From contig JAGQYK010000005.1 in NCBI GenBank assembly GCA_020436125.1, positions 39,342-99,551 of the forward strand: a stretch of 60,210 nt of DNA. Reading direction: 5' to 3'. Shown piece by piece: positions 34,835-44,953 of the stretch. Both the position numbers and the translations under genes were made by a program. Below the pieces are notes generated by a model that saw only the letters and a list, made by a program, of their open reading frames with translations, was not told where the DNA came from and searched no databases. The DNA is from Cyclobacteriaceae bacterium (GTDB taxonomy: Bacteria; Bacteroidota; Bacteroidia; Cytophagales; Cyclobacteriaceae). Each line of letters opens with the position of its first letter. Position 1 is the stretch's first letter.

Positions 34835-36997
34835 ATGGCTCATTTACGTTTTGAAGCATTAAGTAAGTTAAGTGAAAGAACTAAGGTTCAGGTTGAGTTA
34901 CCCTCAACTAAAATATCGGAGTTTTTCGGAGAGGATGCATTTGGAATGAAACAAATGCTTGGCTCTTTAGCTCCTGCTGTTTTTAAGAAAGTAAGCGAGG
35001 CGATTAAAAACCATCAGAAAATTGATGCCGAAACAGCCGATGCAGTAGCCTCAGCAGCAAAAAGTTGGGCCATGGGCAAGGGGGCAACCCATTTTACCCA
35101 TTGGTTTCAACCGCTAACGGGAGGGACTGCAGAAAAGCATGACTCTTTCTTCGACCCTATTTCTGGAATTGAAAAATTTAAAGGAAGTGAACTGGTTCAG
35201 CAGGAACCGGATGCATCATCTTTCCCGAGTGGAGGGATAAGAAGCACTTTTGAGGCTCGTGGTTATACCGCCTGGGACCCAACTTCTTCCATGTTTATTT
35301 ATGGTAAAACACTTTGTATCCCAACGGTATTCGTTTCTTATACTGGTGAAACCCTCGATACAAAATCACCTTTGCTAAAGGCGTTAAAGGCTGTTGATAA
35401 CGCGGCTACCAAGGTTTGCCAATTTTTCGATAAGGATATCAATACCGTAGTAGCCTCATTGGGATGCGAACAAGAGTACTTTGTAGTGGATAGGGATTTA
35501 TATATGGCGCGACCTGATCTTGTGATGACAGGTAGAACCGTGTTTGGTCACTCGCCTGCCAGAGGGCAGCAGTTGGATGATCACTATTTTGGTGCGATTC
35601 CAACGCGCGTTTACAAATTCATGAAGGACTTTGAAATTGAGTGCTGGAAATTAGGAATCCCACTTCGAACAAGGCACAATGAGGTGGCTCCGAGTCAATT
35701 TGAGGTGGCTCCATTGTTCGAAGAGGTCAACGCGGCTAACGATCATAATCAAATGTTAATGGATGTGATGAATCGTGTATCGGAGCGTCACAACCTGCAG
35801 GTATTATTTCACGAAAAGCCTTTTGCCGGCTTGAATGGTAGCGGAAAGCATAATAACTGGTCATTAATTACCAATACAGGTGTTAATCTATTTGCACCAG
35901 CAAGCAGTGCAAAGGACAATCTTTTGTTCTTGACCTTTTTTGTGACAGCTATCAAAGCTGTTCATGAGTATTCCGACTTACTCAGAGCGAGTATTGCAAC
36001 AGCAGGCAATGATTTCAGGTTGGGTGCCAACGAAGCTCCTCCAGCTATCATGTCCGTTTTCATTGGTACACAAATGAACGCAGTATTAGATGAGTTGGAG
36101 AAAAAAGGAAATGTAAAAATTCAAAAAGGGGATAATATGTATATGAAATTAGGGATCGATCAGATTCCTGAAATCATATTGGATGCCACTGACCGTAACC
36201 GTACTTCACCTTTTGCTTTTACTGGTAATAAATTTGAGTTTCGCGCAGTAGGCTCTAGCGACAACAGCGCCACGCCAATGACTGCTCTTAACTTAATAAT
36301 GGCAGATCAATTGGTAGATTTTCATGCCGCTGTGACTAAAGAAATTGAAAAGGGAACAGAGAAGAGATTAGCCATAGTGAATGTGCTTAGAAAATATATT
36401 AAAGAGTCTAAAGCAATACGATTTGAGGGAGACGGATATAGCGAGGAGTGGGTGAAGGAGGCAGAGAAAAGAGGCCTGAGCAATATTAAGAATATGCCTC
36501 GCGCTATTGAAGCCTATTTATCTAAAAAGTCAATTGATCTTTTTGAGCGTCATAATATTTTCAACAAAATTGAAGTAGAGGCGAGGAATGAAATCAAATT
36601 GGAGGCGTACATCAAAAAGGTGCAAATCGAGGGGCGTATCATTGGTGACTTGGCGATTAATCACATTGTTCCTACGGCTATCTCGTATCAAAACAAGTTG
36701 ATAATCAATGCCAATGGTTTGAAAGGACTTGGGATAGATAATAGCGGGGTGATTGCTACTATCAAGGAAATAAGTTCCCACATAGATTCAATCAAAGAGA
36801 ACGTGAATAAGATGACAGAAGCAAGAAAGAAGGCTAACAAGATTGAGGAGATGGATAAAAGGGCACTTGCTTATTGCGATGATATCAAAGAGAAATATTT
36901 CGATAAGATCAGGGATTCGGTAGATAAATTAGAGTTGCTGGTAGATGACGAAGACTGGCCTTTGGTGAAGTACCGCGAGTTGTTGTTCTTACGTTAA
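34835..36997 (+). CDS. glnN: glutamine synthetase type III
   Basis: The 720-residue length and the early GATHFTHWFQPLTGGTAEKHDSFF segment identify the large GSIII form typical of Bacteroidota and some cyanobacteria, rather than the ~450-residue GSI. Other family landmarks include CEQEYFVVD, HNEVAPSQFEVAP, GLNGSGKHNNWS (ATP site) and NRTSPFAF followed by KFEFRAVGSS. The enzyme joins ammonia and glutamate using ATP and is cytoplasmic. It stands alone between its own promoter and terminator. No nitrogen regulator or transporter is adjacent. Confidence 0.97.
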   Translation: MAHLRFEALSKLSERTKVQVELPSTKISEFFGEDAFGMKQMLGSLAPAVFKKVSEAIKNHQKIDAETADAVASAAKSWAMGKGATHFTHWFQPLTGGTAEKHDSFFDPISGIEKFKGSELVQQEPDASSFPSGGIRSTFEARGYTAWDPTSSMFIYGKTLCIPTVFVSYTGETLDTKSPLLKALKAVDNAATKVCQFFDKDINTVVASLGCEQEYFVVDRDLYMARPDLVMTGRTVFGHSPARGQQLDDHYFGAIPTRVYKFMKDFEIECWKLGIPLRTRHNEVAPSQFEVAPLFEEVNAANDHNQMLMDVMNRVSERHNLQVLFHEKPFAGLNGSGKHNNWSLITNTGVNLFAPASSAKDNLLFLTFFVTAIKAVHEYSDLLRASIATAGNDFRLGANEAPPAIMSVFIGTQMNAVLDELEKKGNVKIQKGDNMYMKLGIDQIPEIILDATDRNRTSPFAFTGNKFEFRAVGSSDNSATPMTALNLIMADQLVDFHAAVTKEIEKGTEKRLAIVNVLRKYIKESKAIRFEGDGYSEEWVKEAEKRGLSNIKNMPRAIEAYLSKKSIDLFERHNIFNKIEVEARNEIKLEAYIKKVQIEGRIIGDLAINHIVPTAISYQNKLIINANGLKGLGIDNSGVIATIKEISSHIDSIKENVNKMTEARKKANKIEEMDKRALAYCDDIKEKYFDKIRDSVDKLELLVDDEDWPLVKYRELLFLR

Positions 36998-37019
36998 TTA
37001 AGGAATTTAGTTTGAGCCT

Positions 37020-37053
37020 AAAAAAGGTTAGCCACTGTGGCTAACCTTTTTTT
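37020..37053. terminator. terminator after glutamine synthetase
   Basis: A 15-bp stem (37020-37034 with 37038-37052) with A and T runs at its base encloses a 3-nt loop. It lies 22 bases after the stop codon and could also end the convergent minus-strand protease transcript. Confidence 0.93.
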
Positions 37054-37139
37054 ATTGGGTTGAGTATTTATAATTGGTGAGTCGAAAGAAAGTGTAATCA
37101 CCTTCTTTTCCCGTATTGAAAAAATAATGGAACAGAGGC

Positions 37140-38786
37140 TTACGGAAGGCGAAGTATTTTCTTGTACTCCGCTTTATTATTGAGCACCTCTACTGATTTT
37201 TCAATGTCGGAATCATTCTTAAACTCTACCTCAGTTATCCCTTTTTCAAGGTAATAACGGGAAGCAATGTCTTGCTCGAGAAGGAGTTTGATTTGATCTT
37301 TAAAAGTATAGAGGTCTCTTTTTCTGCTTTCTTTCAAGAGTTCAGCTATTTGATCGATTTGAGGACTGAGCTCCTCATAGTAACGCTCACGCTTAGCTTG
37401 TTCTTTCAGCACGGTCAGCTCAACTTCTACAGGCGATCGATAATTGTATTGCTTGGATTTCACAAAACTGACAAAGGCCTCATAGTCTTTATCTGTCAGC
37501 TTGAAGTCGCGCGCTGGAGGAATCGTAGCATGTTCGCTTGCATATAGCGTTGCGTAGTCGAAGATATACCCATTGAGGTATAGCATCTGGGTTAAGGAAG
37601 AGACTTCATTTCCATCCAATACAATGTCCGGGTCAATTCCACCCCCATCATAAACTACTCTACCGTTTGTTGTCTTGAATTCTTTTTTTACAGAATCAGG
37701 AATGGCACCCACGCTTCCGTCCTCTCTGCGATGGGAATAGTCCAATACCTGAATGCATCGCCCGGTAGGGGTGTAATATTTTGCAGTAGTGATTTTTACC
37801 TGCGAATTATAAGAGAGCTGTCTGGGGATCTGCACCAACCCTTTGCCAAAAGATTTTTCTCCAATGATAATGGCACGGTCATAATCCTGAAGAGTACCCG
37901 CAACAATTTCAGAAGCAGAGGCGCTTCCTCGATTGATAAGTACAGCCACAGGGATTTCAAGATCTGCAGGATTGTTCAGTGTTTCATAAGTAACGTTGCT
38001 ATTCTGCACTTTACCTTTGGTAGTAACTACTTTCTTTCCCTTAGGAATAAAAATATTGCAAATGTTGACGGCTTCGAAAAGTAGCCCACCTGGGTTGTCA
38101 CGCAAGTCTAGGATAATGTTTTCTGCGCCTTGTTCTTTTAATTTAACAACGGCACTTCTTACTTCCTTACCAGCATCAGGTGTGAAATCAGTAAGCTGAA
38201 TATAACCGGAGTTGGCACCTATCATACCAAAGTAGGGTACGTTGCTCACTTTAATTTTTTCTCTTTTGAATTCTAGGTTAACCAACTCTGGTGACCCCAT
38301 CCTTTTCACGGTGAGTTTTACTGTAGTTCCTATTTGACCTCGCATCAGTTGGTTGGCTTCTTCTATCGATATTTTGGCCAATTCTACTTCGTCCATCTTG
38401 ATTACCTCATCTCCGATTTTTAATCCATTCTTCTCTGCTGGATATCCTTCGTAGATCATGGTCACCAATGTGCGATTGCCGATCACTCTCGTTACCGCAC
38501 CTATGCCCCCATATTGACCGGTGTTCATGGTACGATACGTTTCTACTTCATCTTCAGCAATAAAATTGGTGTACGGATCCAAAGACATGAGCATGGCATC
38601 AATGCCAGTGCGAATCAATTGATTGGGGTTGACTTCGTCAACATAGAGGGCGTTGACTTCTTTGAACAGGGAAGCAAAAATATCCAGGTTCTTAGCGATC
38701 TCGAAATAGCGCTCAGCAGGAGGGGTGAATGAAAAAGCAAAAACACCCAACACTGGAATTAACAACACGACCAAAAACTTCCTCAT
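37140..38786 (-). CDS. S41-family carboxy-terminal processing protease (CtpA/Prc type)
   Basis: The start at 38786 gives MRKFLVVLLIPVLGVFAFSF, a membrane anchor or signal peptide; a start three codons earlier is possible. A PDZ domain follows (about residues 85-170, with YGGIGAVTRV and GDEVIKMDEVELA). The S41 catalytic domain contains LDLRDNPGGLLFEAV, the nucleophile serine in NRGSASASEIVAG and the general-base lysine in GEKSFGKGLVQ. The C-terminal ~150 residues are helical. Such proteases trim C-termini of periplasmic proteins. It is the last gene in the minus-strand series, downstream of ridA. Confidence 0.94.
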   Translation of the reverse strand: MRKFLVVLLIPVLGVFAFSFTPPAERYFEIAKNLDIFASLFKEVNALYVDEVNPNQLIRTGIDAMLMSLDPYTNFIAEDEVETYRTMNTGQYGGIGAVTRVIGNRTLVTMIYEGYPAEKNGLKIGDEVIKMDEVELAKISIEEANQLMRGQIGTTVKLTVKRMGSPELVNLEFKREKIKVSNVPYFGMIGANSGYIQLTDFTPDAGKEVRSAVVKLKEQGAENIILDLRDNPGGLLFEAVNICNIFIPKGKKVVTTKGKVQNSNVTYETLNNPADLEIPVAVLINRGSASASEIVAGTLQDYDRAIIIGEKSFGKGLVQIPRQLSYNSQVKITTAKYYTPTGRCIQVLDYSHRREDGSVGAIPDSVKKEFKTTNGRVVYDGGGIDPDIVLDGNEVSSLTQMLYLNGYIFDYATLYASEHATIPPARDFKLTDKDYEAFVSFVKSKQYNYRSPVEVELTVLKEQAKRERYYEELSPQIDQIAELLKESRKRDLYTFKDQIKLLLEQDIASRYYLEKGITEVEFKNDSDIEKSVEVLNNKAEYKKILRLP

Positions 38787-38846
38787 ACCATTCAAATTTA
38801 TTGAATAATAACGGGTATTGTAAAAAATAGTATGGGATAATCGTGA

Positions 38847-39308
38847 TTAATTCAGTTTGAAGAGCGCCTCGATTTCTACCGGAATCCCTTCAGGAAGAGA
38901 GTTTACACCCACTGCACTTCGAACACCTACGCCTTTGTCATCACCCCAAACTTTGGCAAAAAGTTCGCTACAGCCATTGATCACATAGGGATGACGTGTG
39001 AAATCAGGAACCGCATTAACCATACCCAATACTTTTATCACCCTATCTACGCGATCCAGACTGCCCAGGTATTTTTTTAGAGTAGCGAGAATGGCGAGAC
39101 CAACTTGTTGCGCTGCAAGCTTTGCTGTCTCTGGGTCCAGGTCGGCACCTACCTTGCCCACGATCCACGTTCCATCTTCTTTTAATGTTCCATGTCCTGA
39201 GATATAGGCGTGATTGTCATCGATGAGTAATAATTTATAGACACCCAGCGGATCAGGTGAAGGGGGAAGTGTGAGTCCTAATTTTTCGAATCGTTGCTCA
39301 GGCGTCAT
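38847..39308 (-). CDS. RidA-family protein (YjgF/UK114 superfamily)
   Basis: This 153-residue protein resembles the longer RidA subgroup with MTPEQRFEKLGLTLPPSPDPLGVY at the front, GKVGADLDPETAKLAAQQVGLAILATLKKYLGSLDRV in the middle and a GVGVRSAVGVNSLPEGIPVEIEALF end, where the arginine corresponds to the imine-binding residue. RidA enzymes hydrolyse reactive enamine or imine intermediates; some members of this subgroup have unknown substrates. It is 3 bases downstream of a small unknown gene. Confidence 0.92.
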   Translation of the reverse strand: MTPEQRFEKLGLTLPPSPDPLGVYKLLLIDDNHAYISGHGTLKEDGTWIVGKVGADLDPETAKLAAQQVGLAILATLKKYLGSLDRVDRVIKVLGMVNAVPDFTRHPYVINGCSELFAKVWGDDKGVGVRSAVGVNSLPEGIPVEIEALFKLN

Positions 39309-39311
39309 AGT

Positions 39312-39536
39312 CTATAATTTATCGGGTATCTGTACAATTCTCACTACTAGCTCATGCGGATCACCATCTTTATCCAGTAGATTAAACTTAATGGAGGGGT
39401 TATCTTTCTTTAGGTCCGACTCTGCATGGATGATCTTATTGTCCTGCATGTGTTTTTCAATTTCTCCTTGTAGAATGAGCAGTGCGTTGGCCATATCTAC
39501 TTCAAGAGGGCTGGGATTATAGGAGGTTGTTTTCAT
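39312..39536 (-). CDS. small conserved-looking protein between fabH and ridA
   Basis: This 74-residue acidic, soluble protein is not recognised. It has an amphipathic helix (EVDMANALLILQGEIEKHMQ) followed by a beta-rich part ending GDPHELVVRIVQIPDKL. The tight packing (10 bases after fabH, 3 before ridA, same strand) and balanced composition support it being a real gene, co-translated with its neighbours. No signal peptide, membrane segment or metal motif is seen. Confidence 0.75.
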   Translation of the reverse strand: MKTTSYNPSPLEVDMANALLILQGEIEKHMQDNKIIHAESDLKKDNPSIKFNLLDKDGDPHELVVRIVQIPDKL

Positions 39537-39546
39537 TATAAAAAGT

Positions 39547-40548
39547 TTACCATTTAATTAAAGCCGATGCCCATGTAAAGCCACTTCCAAATGCAGCAAG
39601 GCAAATAATATCGTTATTGTTTATCTTCCCTTCATCCCATGCCTCACTCATTGCGATAGGAATGGAGGCAGCTGTTGTGTTTCCATATCGCATAATATTG
39701 TTGTATACTTTTTCGTCAGGCAATCCCATCTTTTGTTGTATGAATTGGCTGATACGAAGATTGGCCTGATGAGGCACGAGTAAACCGATGTCTTCTTTCG
39801 TCATGTTATTGGCTACCAGTGCTTCATTGATCACTTCCATGAATCGTACTACGGCATGCTTAAACACCTGACTTCCATTCATCACCACTTTAAAAGAAGA
39901 AGTATCCAGAATTTGTTCTGGCTGACGTTCCGCATGAGGTCTACTACTTCCAGGATCTTTTACGTAAAGTTCCTCCGCAAAATTTCCATCGGAGTGAAGG
40001 TGTGTAGATAGTATGCCAGGCTGTTCTGAAGCCTGTAAAATGGCAGCTCCAGCTCCATCTCCAAAAATCACGGCTGTATTTCTTCCTCTTGTGGTAAGGT
40101 CCAAAGCAGTGGATTGGATCTCTGCTCCCACAACAAGTACGTTTTTGTACATGCCTGTCTTAATGAACTGGTCAGCAACGGAAAGCCCATAGATAAAACC
40201 CGAACAGGCATTACGTATGTCCAGTGCTCCGATTCTTCCATCTAAACCCAACTCTCTTTGGAGTAACACCCCAGAGCCTGGGAAAAAGTAATCCGGTGTG
40301 ATGGTAGCAAAAACAATAAAGTCAATATCTGTTTCTTTTAGTTGAGCTCTTTCCAGCGCCATGCGACTGGCCTTGGCAGCCATGTTGGCAACGGTATCCT
40401 TTGCGGGATCTATCCATCTCCTCTGATTTATTCCGGTGCGTTCAACAATCCATTCGTCAGTCGTATCCATAATGTTGGACAAATACTGATTAGAAATCAC
40501 CGTTTCGGGCACGTAATGCCCAAGGCCAACTATTTTGCTGTGTTTCAT
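39547..40548 (-). CDS. fabH: 3-oxoacyl-ACP synthase III
   Basis: The 333-residue protein has the KASIII catalytic triad: Cys115 in DIRNACSGFIYG, the histidine in VPHQANLRI and the asparagine in YGNTTAASIP. The DTTDEWIVERTGI start and FGSGFTWASALIKW end are classical. It condenses acetyl- or branched-chain acyl-CoA with malonyl-ACP to start fatty acid synthesis. It is not beside other fab genes here, and follows leuS by 41 bases. Bacteroidota often have several FabH-like copies, some used for special lipids or flexirubin-type pigments, so the housekeeping role is likely but not certain. Confidence 0.93.
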   Translation of the reverse strand: MKHSKIVGLGHYVPETVISNQYLSNIMDTTDEWIVERTGINQRRWIDPAKDTVANMAAKASRMALERAQLKETDIDFIVFATITPDYFFPGSGVLLQRELGLDGRIGALDIRNACSGFIYGLSVADQFIKTGMYKNVLVVGAEIQSTALDLTTRGRNTAVIFGDGAGAAILQASEQPGILSTHLHSDGNFAEELYVKDPGSSRPHAERQPEQILDTSSFKVVMNGSQVFKHAVVRFMEVINEALVANNMTKEDIGLLVPHQANLRISQFIQQKMGLPDEKVYNNIMRYGNTTAASIPIAMSEAWDEGKINNNDIICLAAFGSGFTWASALIKW

Positions 40549-40589
40549 TCCTTTCTACTTTATTCTGGACTCCGGGCTGGAATCAAACG

Positions 40590-43394
40590 TTAAAGTACAA
40601 CATTCACAATTTTACCGGGTACAATTATTACTTTTTTGGGCGTTTTGCCTTCGGTCCATTTCTGCACAATCTCTGAAGCCATCACTTGCTTTTGGATATC
40701 CTCTTTTGGCATATCCAATGCCATATTCATTTTTGCCCTTACCTTTCCGTTGATGGAGATGGGGTATTCAAAAGAACTCTCAACCAAATACTTTTCTTCT
40801 ACTTTATGATAAGTGGCGTTGAGCACGGTGTCAGGGTGTCCTAGTTTCTCCCATAATTCCTCTGCTATATGAGGGGCAAAAGGGGAGAGGGCTATTACCA
40901 AAGGCTCGATTACCGCACGCTTATTACATTTCAATGCGTTCAATTCATTGATACAAATCATGAACTCACTTACAGAAGTGTTGAAAGAGAAGTTGTCAAT
41001 GTCTTGCTCAATTTTCTTTAGTGTTTTGTGTAACACTTTCAGTTCTTCCTTGGTAGGCTCGGCATCACTCAGTTTGACGTTGCCCTCTGCATCGTGCATC
41101 AGGTTCCAGAATTTTCTCAGAAATTTATACACACCATCTATTCCGCTGGTATTCCAAGGTTTGGATTGCTCCAATGGACCCAAGAACATTTCGTACATAC
41201 GTAAAGTGTCCGCTCCGTAGTTTTCAATAATGTAGTCAGGGTTCACTACGTTGAAATAGGACTTACTCATTTTTTCAATGGCAGAACCACAGATGTATTT
41301 GCCGTCTTCTAAAATAAACTCAGCATTTGCAAAGTCAGGTTTCCACTTTTTGAAGGCTTCAGTATCTAACTCGAGGCCGTTGACAATGTTGACATCAACG
41401 TGAAGGGCATCAGTTTCGTATTGATCCTTTAACCCAGAAGAAACAAAATGATTTTTACCCCGAACCCTGTACACAAACCTTGAATCCCCGGTAATCTTTC
41501 CCTGATTGATCAGCTTCTTAAACGGTTCATCAAAATTCAGGTAACCTAAATCGTGTAATACTTTTGTCCAAAGTCTGGCATAGAGCAAGTGAGCTACAGC
41601 ATGCTCGGAACCGCCCACATAAACATCCACCTGGTTCCAATAATCCAAAGCTTCTTTAGATGCAAATTCTTTTTCATTGTGCGGATCCATGTAGCGAAGG
41701 AAATACCAGGCAGCACCTGCGTGCGTAGGCATGGTATTGGAATCTCTTTTTTCATTTGGACCAATATTGATCCAGTCTTTTAGGTTGGCCAATGGCCCTT
41801 CACCAGAACCAGAAGATTTGAATTCATTGGTATCGGGCAATTCCAAGGGTAGCTCCTTTTCATCCATGGCATAAGGCATGTCATCCTTAAACGCGACAGG
41901 GAAGGGCTCTCCCCAATAGCGTTGTCTGCTCCAGCCTGCATCGCGCATTTTATAATTCACCTGTCTTTCACCGATGCCCATCTCTACCAACTTATCAATA
42001 ACCACTTTCATGGCAGGTTTCATTTTGATGCCATTTAGAAACTCGGAGTTGGTTAGAGTTGCTTCGAAGGTGGGATTAGCTTCCTCACCAGTGTAATGCT
42101 CACCTATGATGTTGGTGATGGGTATGTTAAAGTGCTTGGCAAAACGATGATCGCGGTCATCACCACAGGGTACGCCCATGATCGCTCCCGTACCATAACC
42201 TGCCAATACATATTCACTGATCCAGATAGGAACTTCTCTCTGATTAAAAGGATTGATAGCATACGCTCCGGTAAAACAGCCAGTAATCTTTTTTACTTCC
42301 GCCATGCGATCCACTTCGGATCTGCTTTCTACATAGCTCAAGTATTTGTCTACCTCATTCTGGTTTGCTACGCTGGTAATCTCCTTTACCATATCGTGTT
42401 CAGGGGCCACTACCATAAAGTCCACACCAAAAATGGTATCTGGGCGGGTAGTAAATACCTTCATATTTTTTACTACACCCTTTTCACTCTTGAGATCAAA
42501 TGTAATCTTGGCGCCTTCACTTCTTCCAATCCAGTTGCGTTGAATGTCTTTCATGGATTCGCTGTAATCCACTTCATTCAATCCTTTTAATAAACGCTCA
42601 GCATATTCTGTAATGCGTAAACTCCACTGACGCATTTGCTTTTTCACCACAGGATGGCCACCTCGGTAACTCACACCATTGATCACTTCGTCATTGGCCA
42701 ATACAGTACCCAAGGCTTCACACCAGTTAACATCGGTGTAGGCCAGATAGGCCAGGCGGTATTGCATCAATATTTCCTGCTGTAATTTTTCATCCAATGA
42801 CTTCCAGTCTGCAGCAGTAAATTCAGTAGTACCTGAAGGCAATTGATATTTGGCATTGGGGAATGGATGGTTTGTGTTTCCTTCTTTTTCAAAAGTAGCA
42901 ATGAGTTGCTCGATGCGTTCTGCTTTTTGCAAGCTGCGATTGAACCAACTGTCAAACAATTGCAGGAAGATCCATTGCGTCCATTTGTAATAGTTAGGAT
43001 CACACGTTCTCACTTCGCGGCTCCAGTCATAACAGAACCCTATTCTATCCAATTGACTTCTAAAGGTCTCGATATTTTTTGCGGTAGATATGGCAGGATG
43101 CACACCGTGCTCAATGGCATATTGCTCAGCGGGTAACCCAAAAGCATCATACCCCATAGGGTGAAGCACGTTAAAGCCTTTTACTCGTTTAAAGCGGGCA
43201 ACGATATCTGTGGCGATGTACCCTAATGGATGCCCTACATGCAAACCTGCTCCGGATGGGTAGGGGAACATGTCCAGTGCATAGTATTTGGGCTTTGAGG
43301 GGTCATTACTGACTTTATATACCTCGTCTTTGCGCCATTTCTGTTGCCACTTTTCTTCTATCTTTTTGATCTCTTCTTTGCTATAGTCCGCCAT
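40590..43394 (-). CDS. leuS: leucyl-tRNA synthetase
   Basis: This 934-residue class I synthetase charges tRNA-Leu. It shows the HIGH-type motif in YPSGAGLHVGHPLGY near residue 50, the CP1 editing domain (around TTRPDTIFGVDFMVVAPEH and GTGAIMGVPCGDDRDHRFA), the KMSKS loop (EKMSKSYFNVVNPD) and the anticodon-binding region with LSPFAPHIAEELWEKLGHP. The length exceeds ~860 residues of Escherichia coli LeuRS, mostly through insertions common in Bacteroidota. The gene is between an M28 peptidase gene and fabH on the same strand. Confidence 0.98.
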   Translation of the reverse strand: MADYSKEEIKKIEEKWQQKWRKDEVYKVSNDPSKPKYYALDMFPYPSGAGLHVGHPLGYIATDIVARFKRVKGFNVLHPMGYDAFGLPAEQYAIEHGVHPAISTAKNIETFRSQLDRIGFCYDWSREVRTCDPNYYKWTQWIFLQLFDSWFNRSLQKAERIEQLIATFEKEGNTNHPFPNAKYQLPSGTTEFTAADWKSLDEKLQQEILMQYRLAYLAYTDVNWCEALGTVLANDEVINGVSYRGGHPVVKKQMRQWSLRITEYAERLLKGLNEVDYSESMKDIQRNWIGRSEGAKITFDLKSEKGVVKNMKVFTTRPDTIFGVDFMVVAPEHDMVKEITSVANQNEVDKYLSYVESRSEVDRMAEVKKITGCFTGAYAINPFNQREVPIWISEYVLAGYGTGAIMGVPCGDDRDHRFAKHFNIPITNIIGEHYTGEEANPTFEATLTNSEFLNGIKMKPAMKVVIDKLVEMGIGERQVNYKMRDAGWSRQRYWGEPFPVAFKDDMPYAMDEKELPLELPDTNEFKSSGSGEGPLANLKDWINIGPNEKRDSNTMPTHAGAAWYFLRYMDPHNEKEFASKEALDYWNQVDVYVGGSEHAVAHLLYARLWTKVLHDLGYLNFDEPFKKLINQGKITGDSRFVYRVRGKNHFVSSGLKDQYETDALHVDVNIVNGLELDTEAFKKWKPDFANAEFILEDGKYICGSAIEKMSKSYFNVVNPDYIIENYGADTLRMYEMFLGPLEQSKPWNTSGIDGVYKFLRKFWNLMHDAEGNVKLSDAEPTKEELKVLHKTLKKIEQDIDNFSFNTSVSEFMICINELNALKCNKRAVIEPLVIALSPFAPHIAEELWEKLGHPDTVLNATYHKVEEKYLVESSFEYPISINGKVRAKMNMALDMPKEDIQKQVMASEIVQKWTEGKTPKKVIIVPGKIVNVVL

Positions 43395-43487
43395 TGTGCC
43401 TTTTCTGCCTTAAAATAAAGCGCAAAAATAAGGCAAAGTGGGGAGAAAGTCAGCCTGAAGTGGCTTCTATGAAGGCAATGATTTTGA

Positions 43488-44798
43488 TCAATTCACCTTT
43501 GACTTATCCACTCGGCTGGGGGTATCCACGCCATCCACTATCGTCTTTGCACTAAGGGCAATCCCCCGGATAGCAGCAGTGATATTGGCCATATCCAATG
43601 TGGAGACTTCGTCATCTACAGTGTGATAGTAGGGATCGGTGGGTATTTGGTCGGTAGAGATGGAATGAGCCGGCACGCCCAGTCTGGCCAGTGTTGCATT
43701 GTCAGAGCGATAGAAAAGGTTTTGCTCGGGATAAGGGTCTGGGTGAATTTGAAATTCAGTTCCTTTTAAATTCTTCTGAAGAATTTCTCCAAAGTCACTA
43801 CGCTCGAAGCCCGTAATGAAAGCTGCATTTTGTCCCCACTTGGAAGCTTTACCAATCATTTCAATATTGAACATGGCAGTTACTTTTTCCGGATCAAGTT
43901 GCTGAGAAAAATACTTCGACCCGAAACCGCCAATTTCTTCTGCGGTGAAGGCCACAAATATCAAAGACCTTTCATTCGATTTTATTTTACTGAAATATTT
44001 GGCCAGAGCAATTACAGCGGTAGTTCCTGATGCATCATCATCAGCGCCATTGGCAATGGAATCACCAGCGACAGGCTCTTGGATCCCGATATGATCATAG
44101 TGGGCAGAGAAGACAACGCTTTCATTTGATTTTGACTTTCCAGGTAAAACTCCCACAATATTGGCCATGGTAATCATCTCCCTACTCTGTGTGGCTTTCA
44201 CTGAGATATCACTTGGTCTTTCTTGATCGAGGATGTAGAGGATCGATCCAGTTGATTTTGCGTCAGGGTCTACTATTTTCGGACGGCCCAGGTAGTGTTG
44301 TGCGGTTTTAAATTCCTCCGCATGGGCTTTATCTACCAGTACAATTCTTTCTCCGCCATTTCTACCGAGCGCAGAAATGGAAGGAAAAAGCCGCTGACTT
44401 TTCCCAATCGTATCAATAGGTGTAGTTGAATCTAAGTTGATGATTTCAGCTCCTGAAGAAAGAATAAGCCGATCTTCAGTAATTGCTTTGCCAGCTATGA
44501 TTACTTCTAAACTCGTCCTACTTAATTTTATTTTCCGGAATTCCTGTCGGTATCCATCTAAACCCTCCATCGTTTGCAGGCCTGCCTTTTTAAACTCCTT
44601 CTCAATAAATGCACCAGCCTTATTGATATCTTCTGGAGATAAAGCGGACCTTCCACGCATGTCATCTGCCGCTAAGGTGTTGATGATTTTCGAGACTTGT
44701 TTTTCCTTGATGAGTTTATTGACATCCTGTGCCAATAGGGGGTGAGTTAATACAGTTATTAGGAGGATGAGGTAGGAAATACGCTTCATTGGTTTCAT
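43488..44798 (-). CDS. secreted M28-family metallopeptidase
   Basis: A signal peptide (MKRISYLILLITVLTHPLLAQ, preceded by three residues if the first ATG is used) leads into a 436-residue protein. The zinc-binding residues of the M28 family are visible in FSAHYDHIG (His), NGADDDASG (bridging Asp), FTAEEIGGFG (Glu pair), FNIEMIGK (acidic ligand) and PYYHTVDDE (final His). A PA-type insert precedes the catalytic domain. It probably acts as a periplasmic or secreted aminopeptidase. It is the first gene of the minus-strand run and is divergent from the TonB-dependent receptor. Confidence 0.93.
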   Translation of the reverse strand: MKPMKRISYLILLITVLTHPLLAQDVNKLIKEKQVSKIINTLAADDMRGRSALSPEDINKAGAFIEKEFKKAGLQTMEGLDGYRQEFRKIKLSRTSLEVIIAGKAITEDRLILSSGAEIINLDSTTPIDTIGKSQRLFPSISALGRNGGERIVLVDKAHAEEFKTAQHYLGRPKIVDPDAKSTGSILYILDQERPSDISVKATQSREMITMANIVGVLPGKSKSNESVVFSAHYDHIGIQEPVAGDSIANGADDDASGTTAVIALAKYFSKIKSNERSLIFVAFTAEEIGGFGSKYFSQQLDPEKVTAMFNIEMIGKASKWGQNAAFITGFERSDFGEILQKNLKGTEFQIHPDPYPEQNLFYRSDNATLARLGVPAHSISTDQIPTDPYYHTVDDEVSTLDMANITAAIRGIALSAKTIVDGVDTPSRVDKSKVN

Positions 44799-44953
44799 TT
44801 AGAAGCCAAATTACCTTTTTGCGGGCTAATAAAACAAATTCAGTAGTGGGAATCCCTTTTCTGACAGTTCATCCGGGCTATCCTACAGTTCAGTAACACC
44901 TTTTGCAAGGAATCGACTTAGTGGCCAAATATTTACGCTGTAATCACAACATT

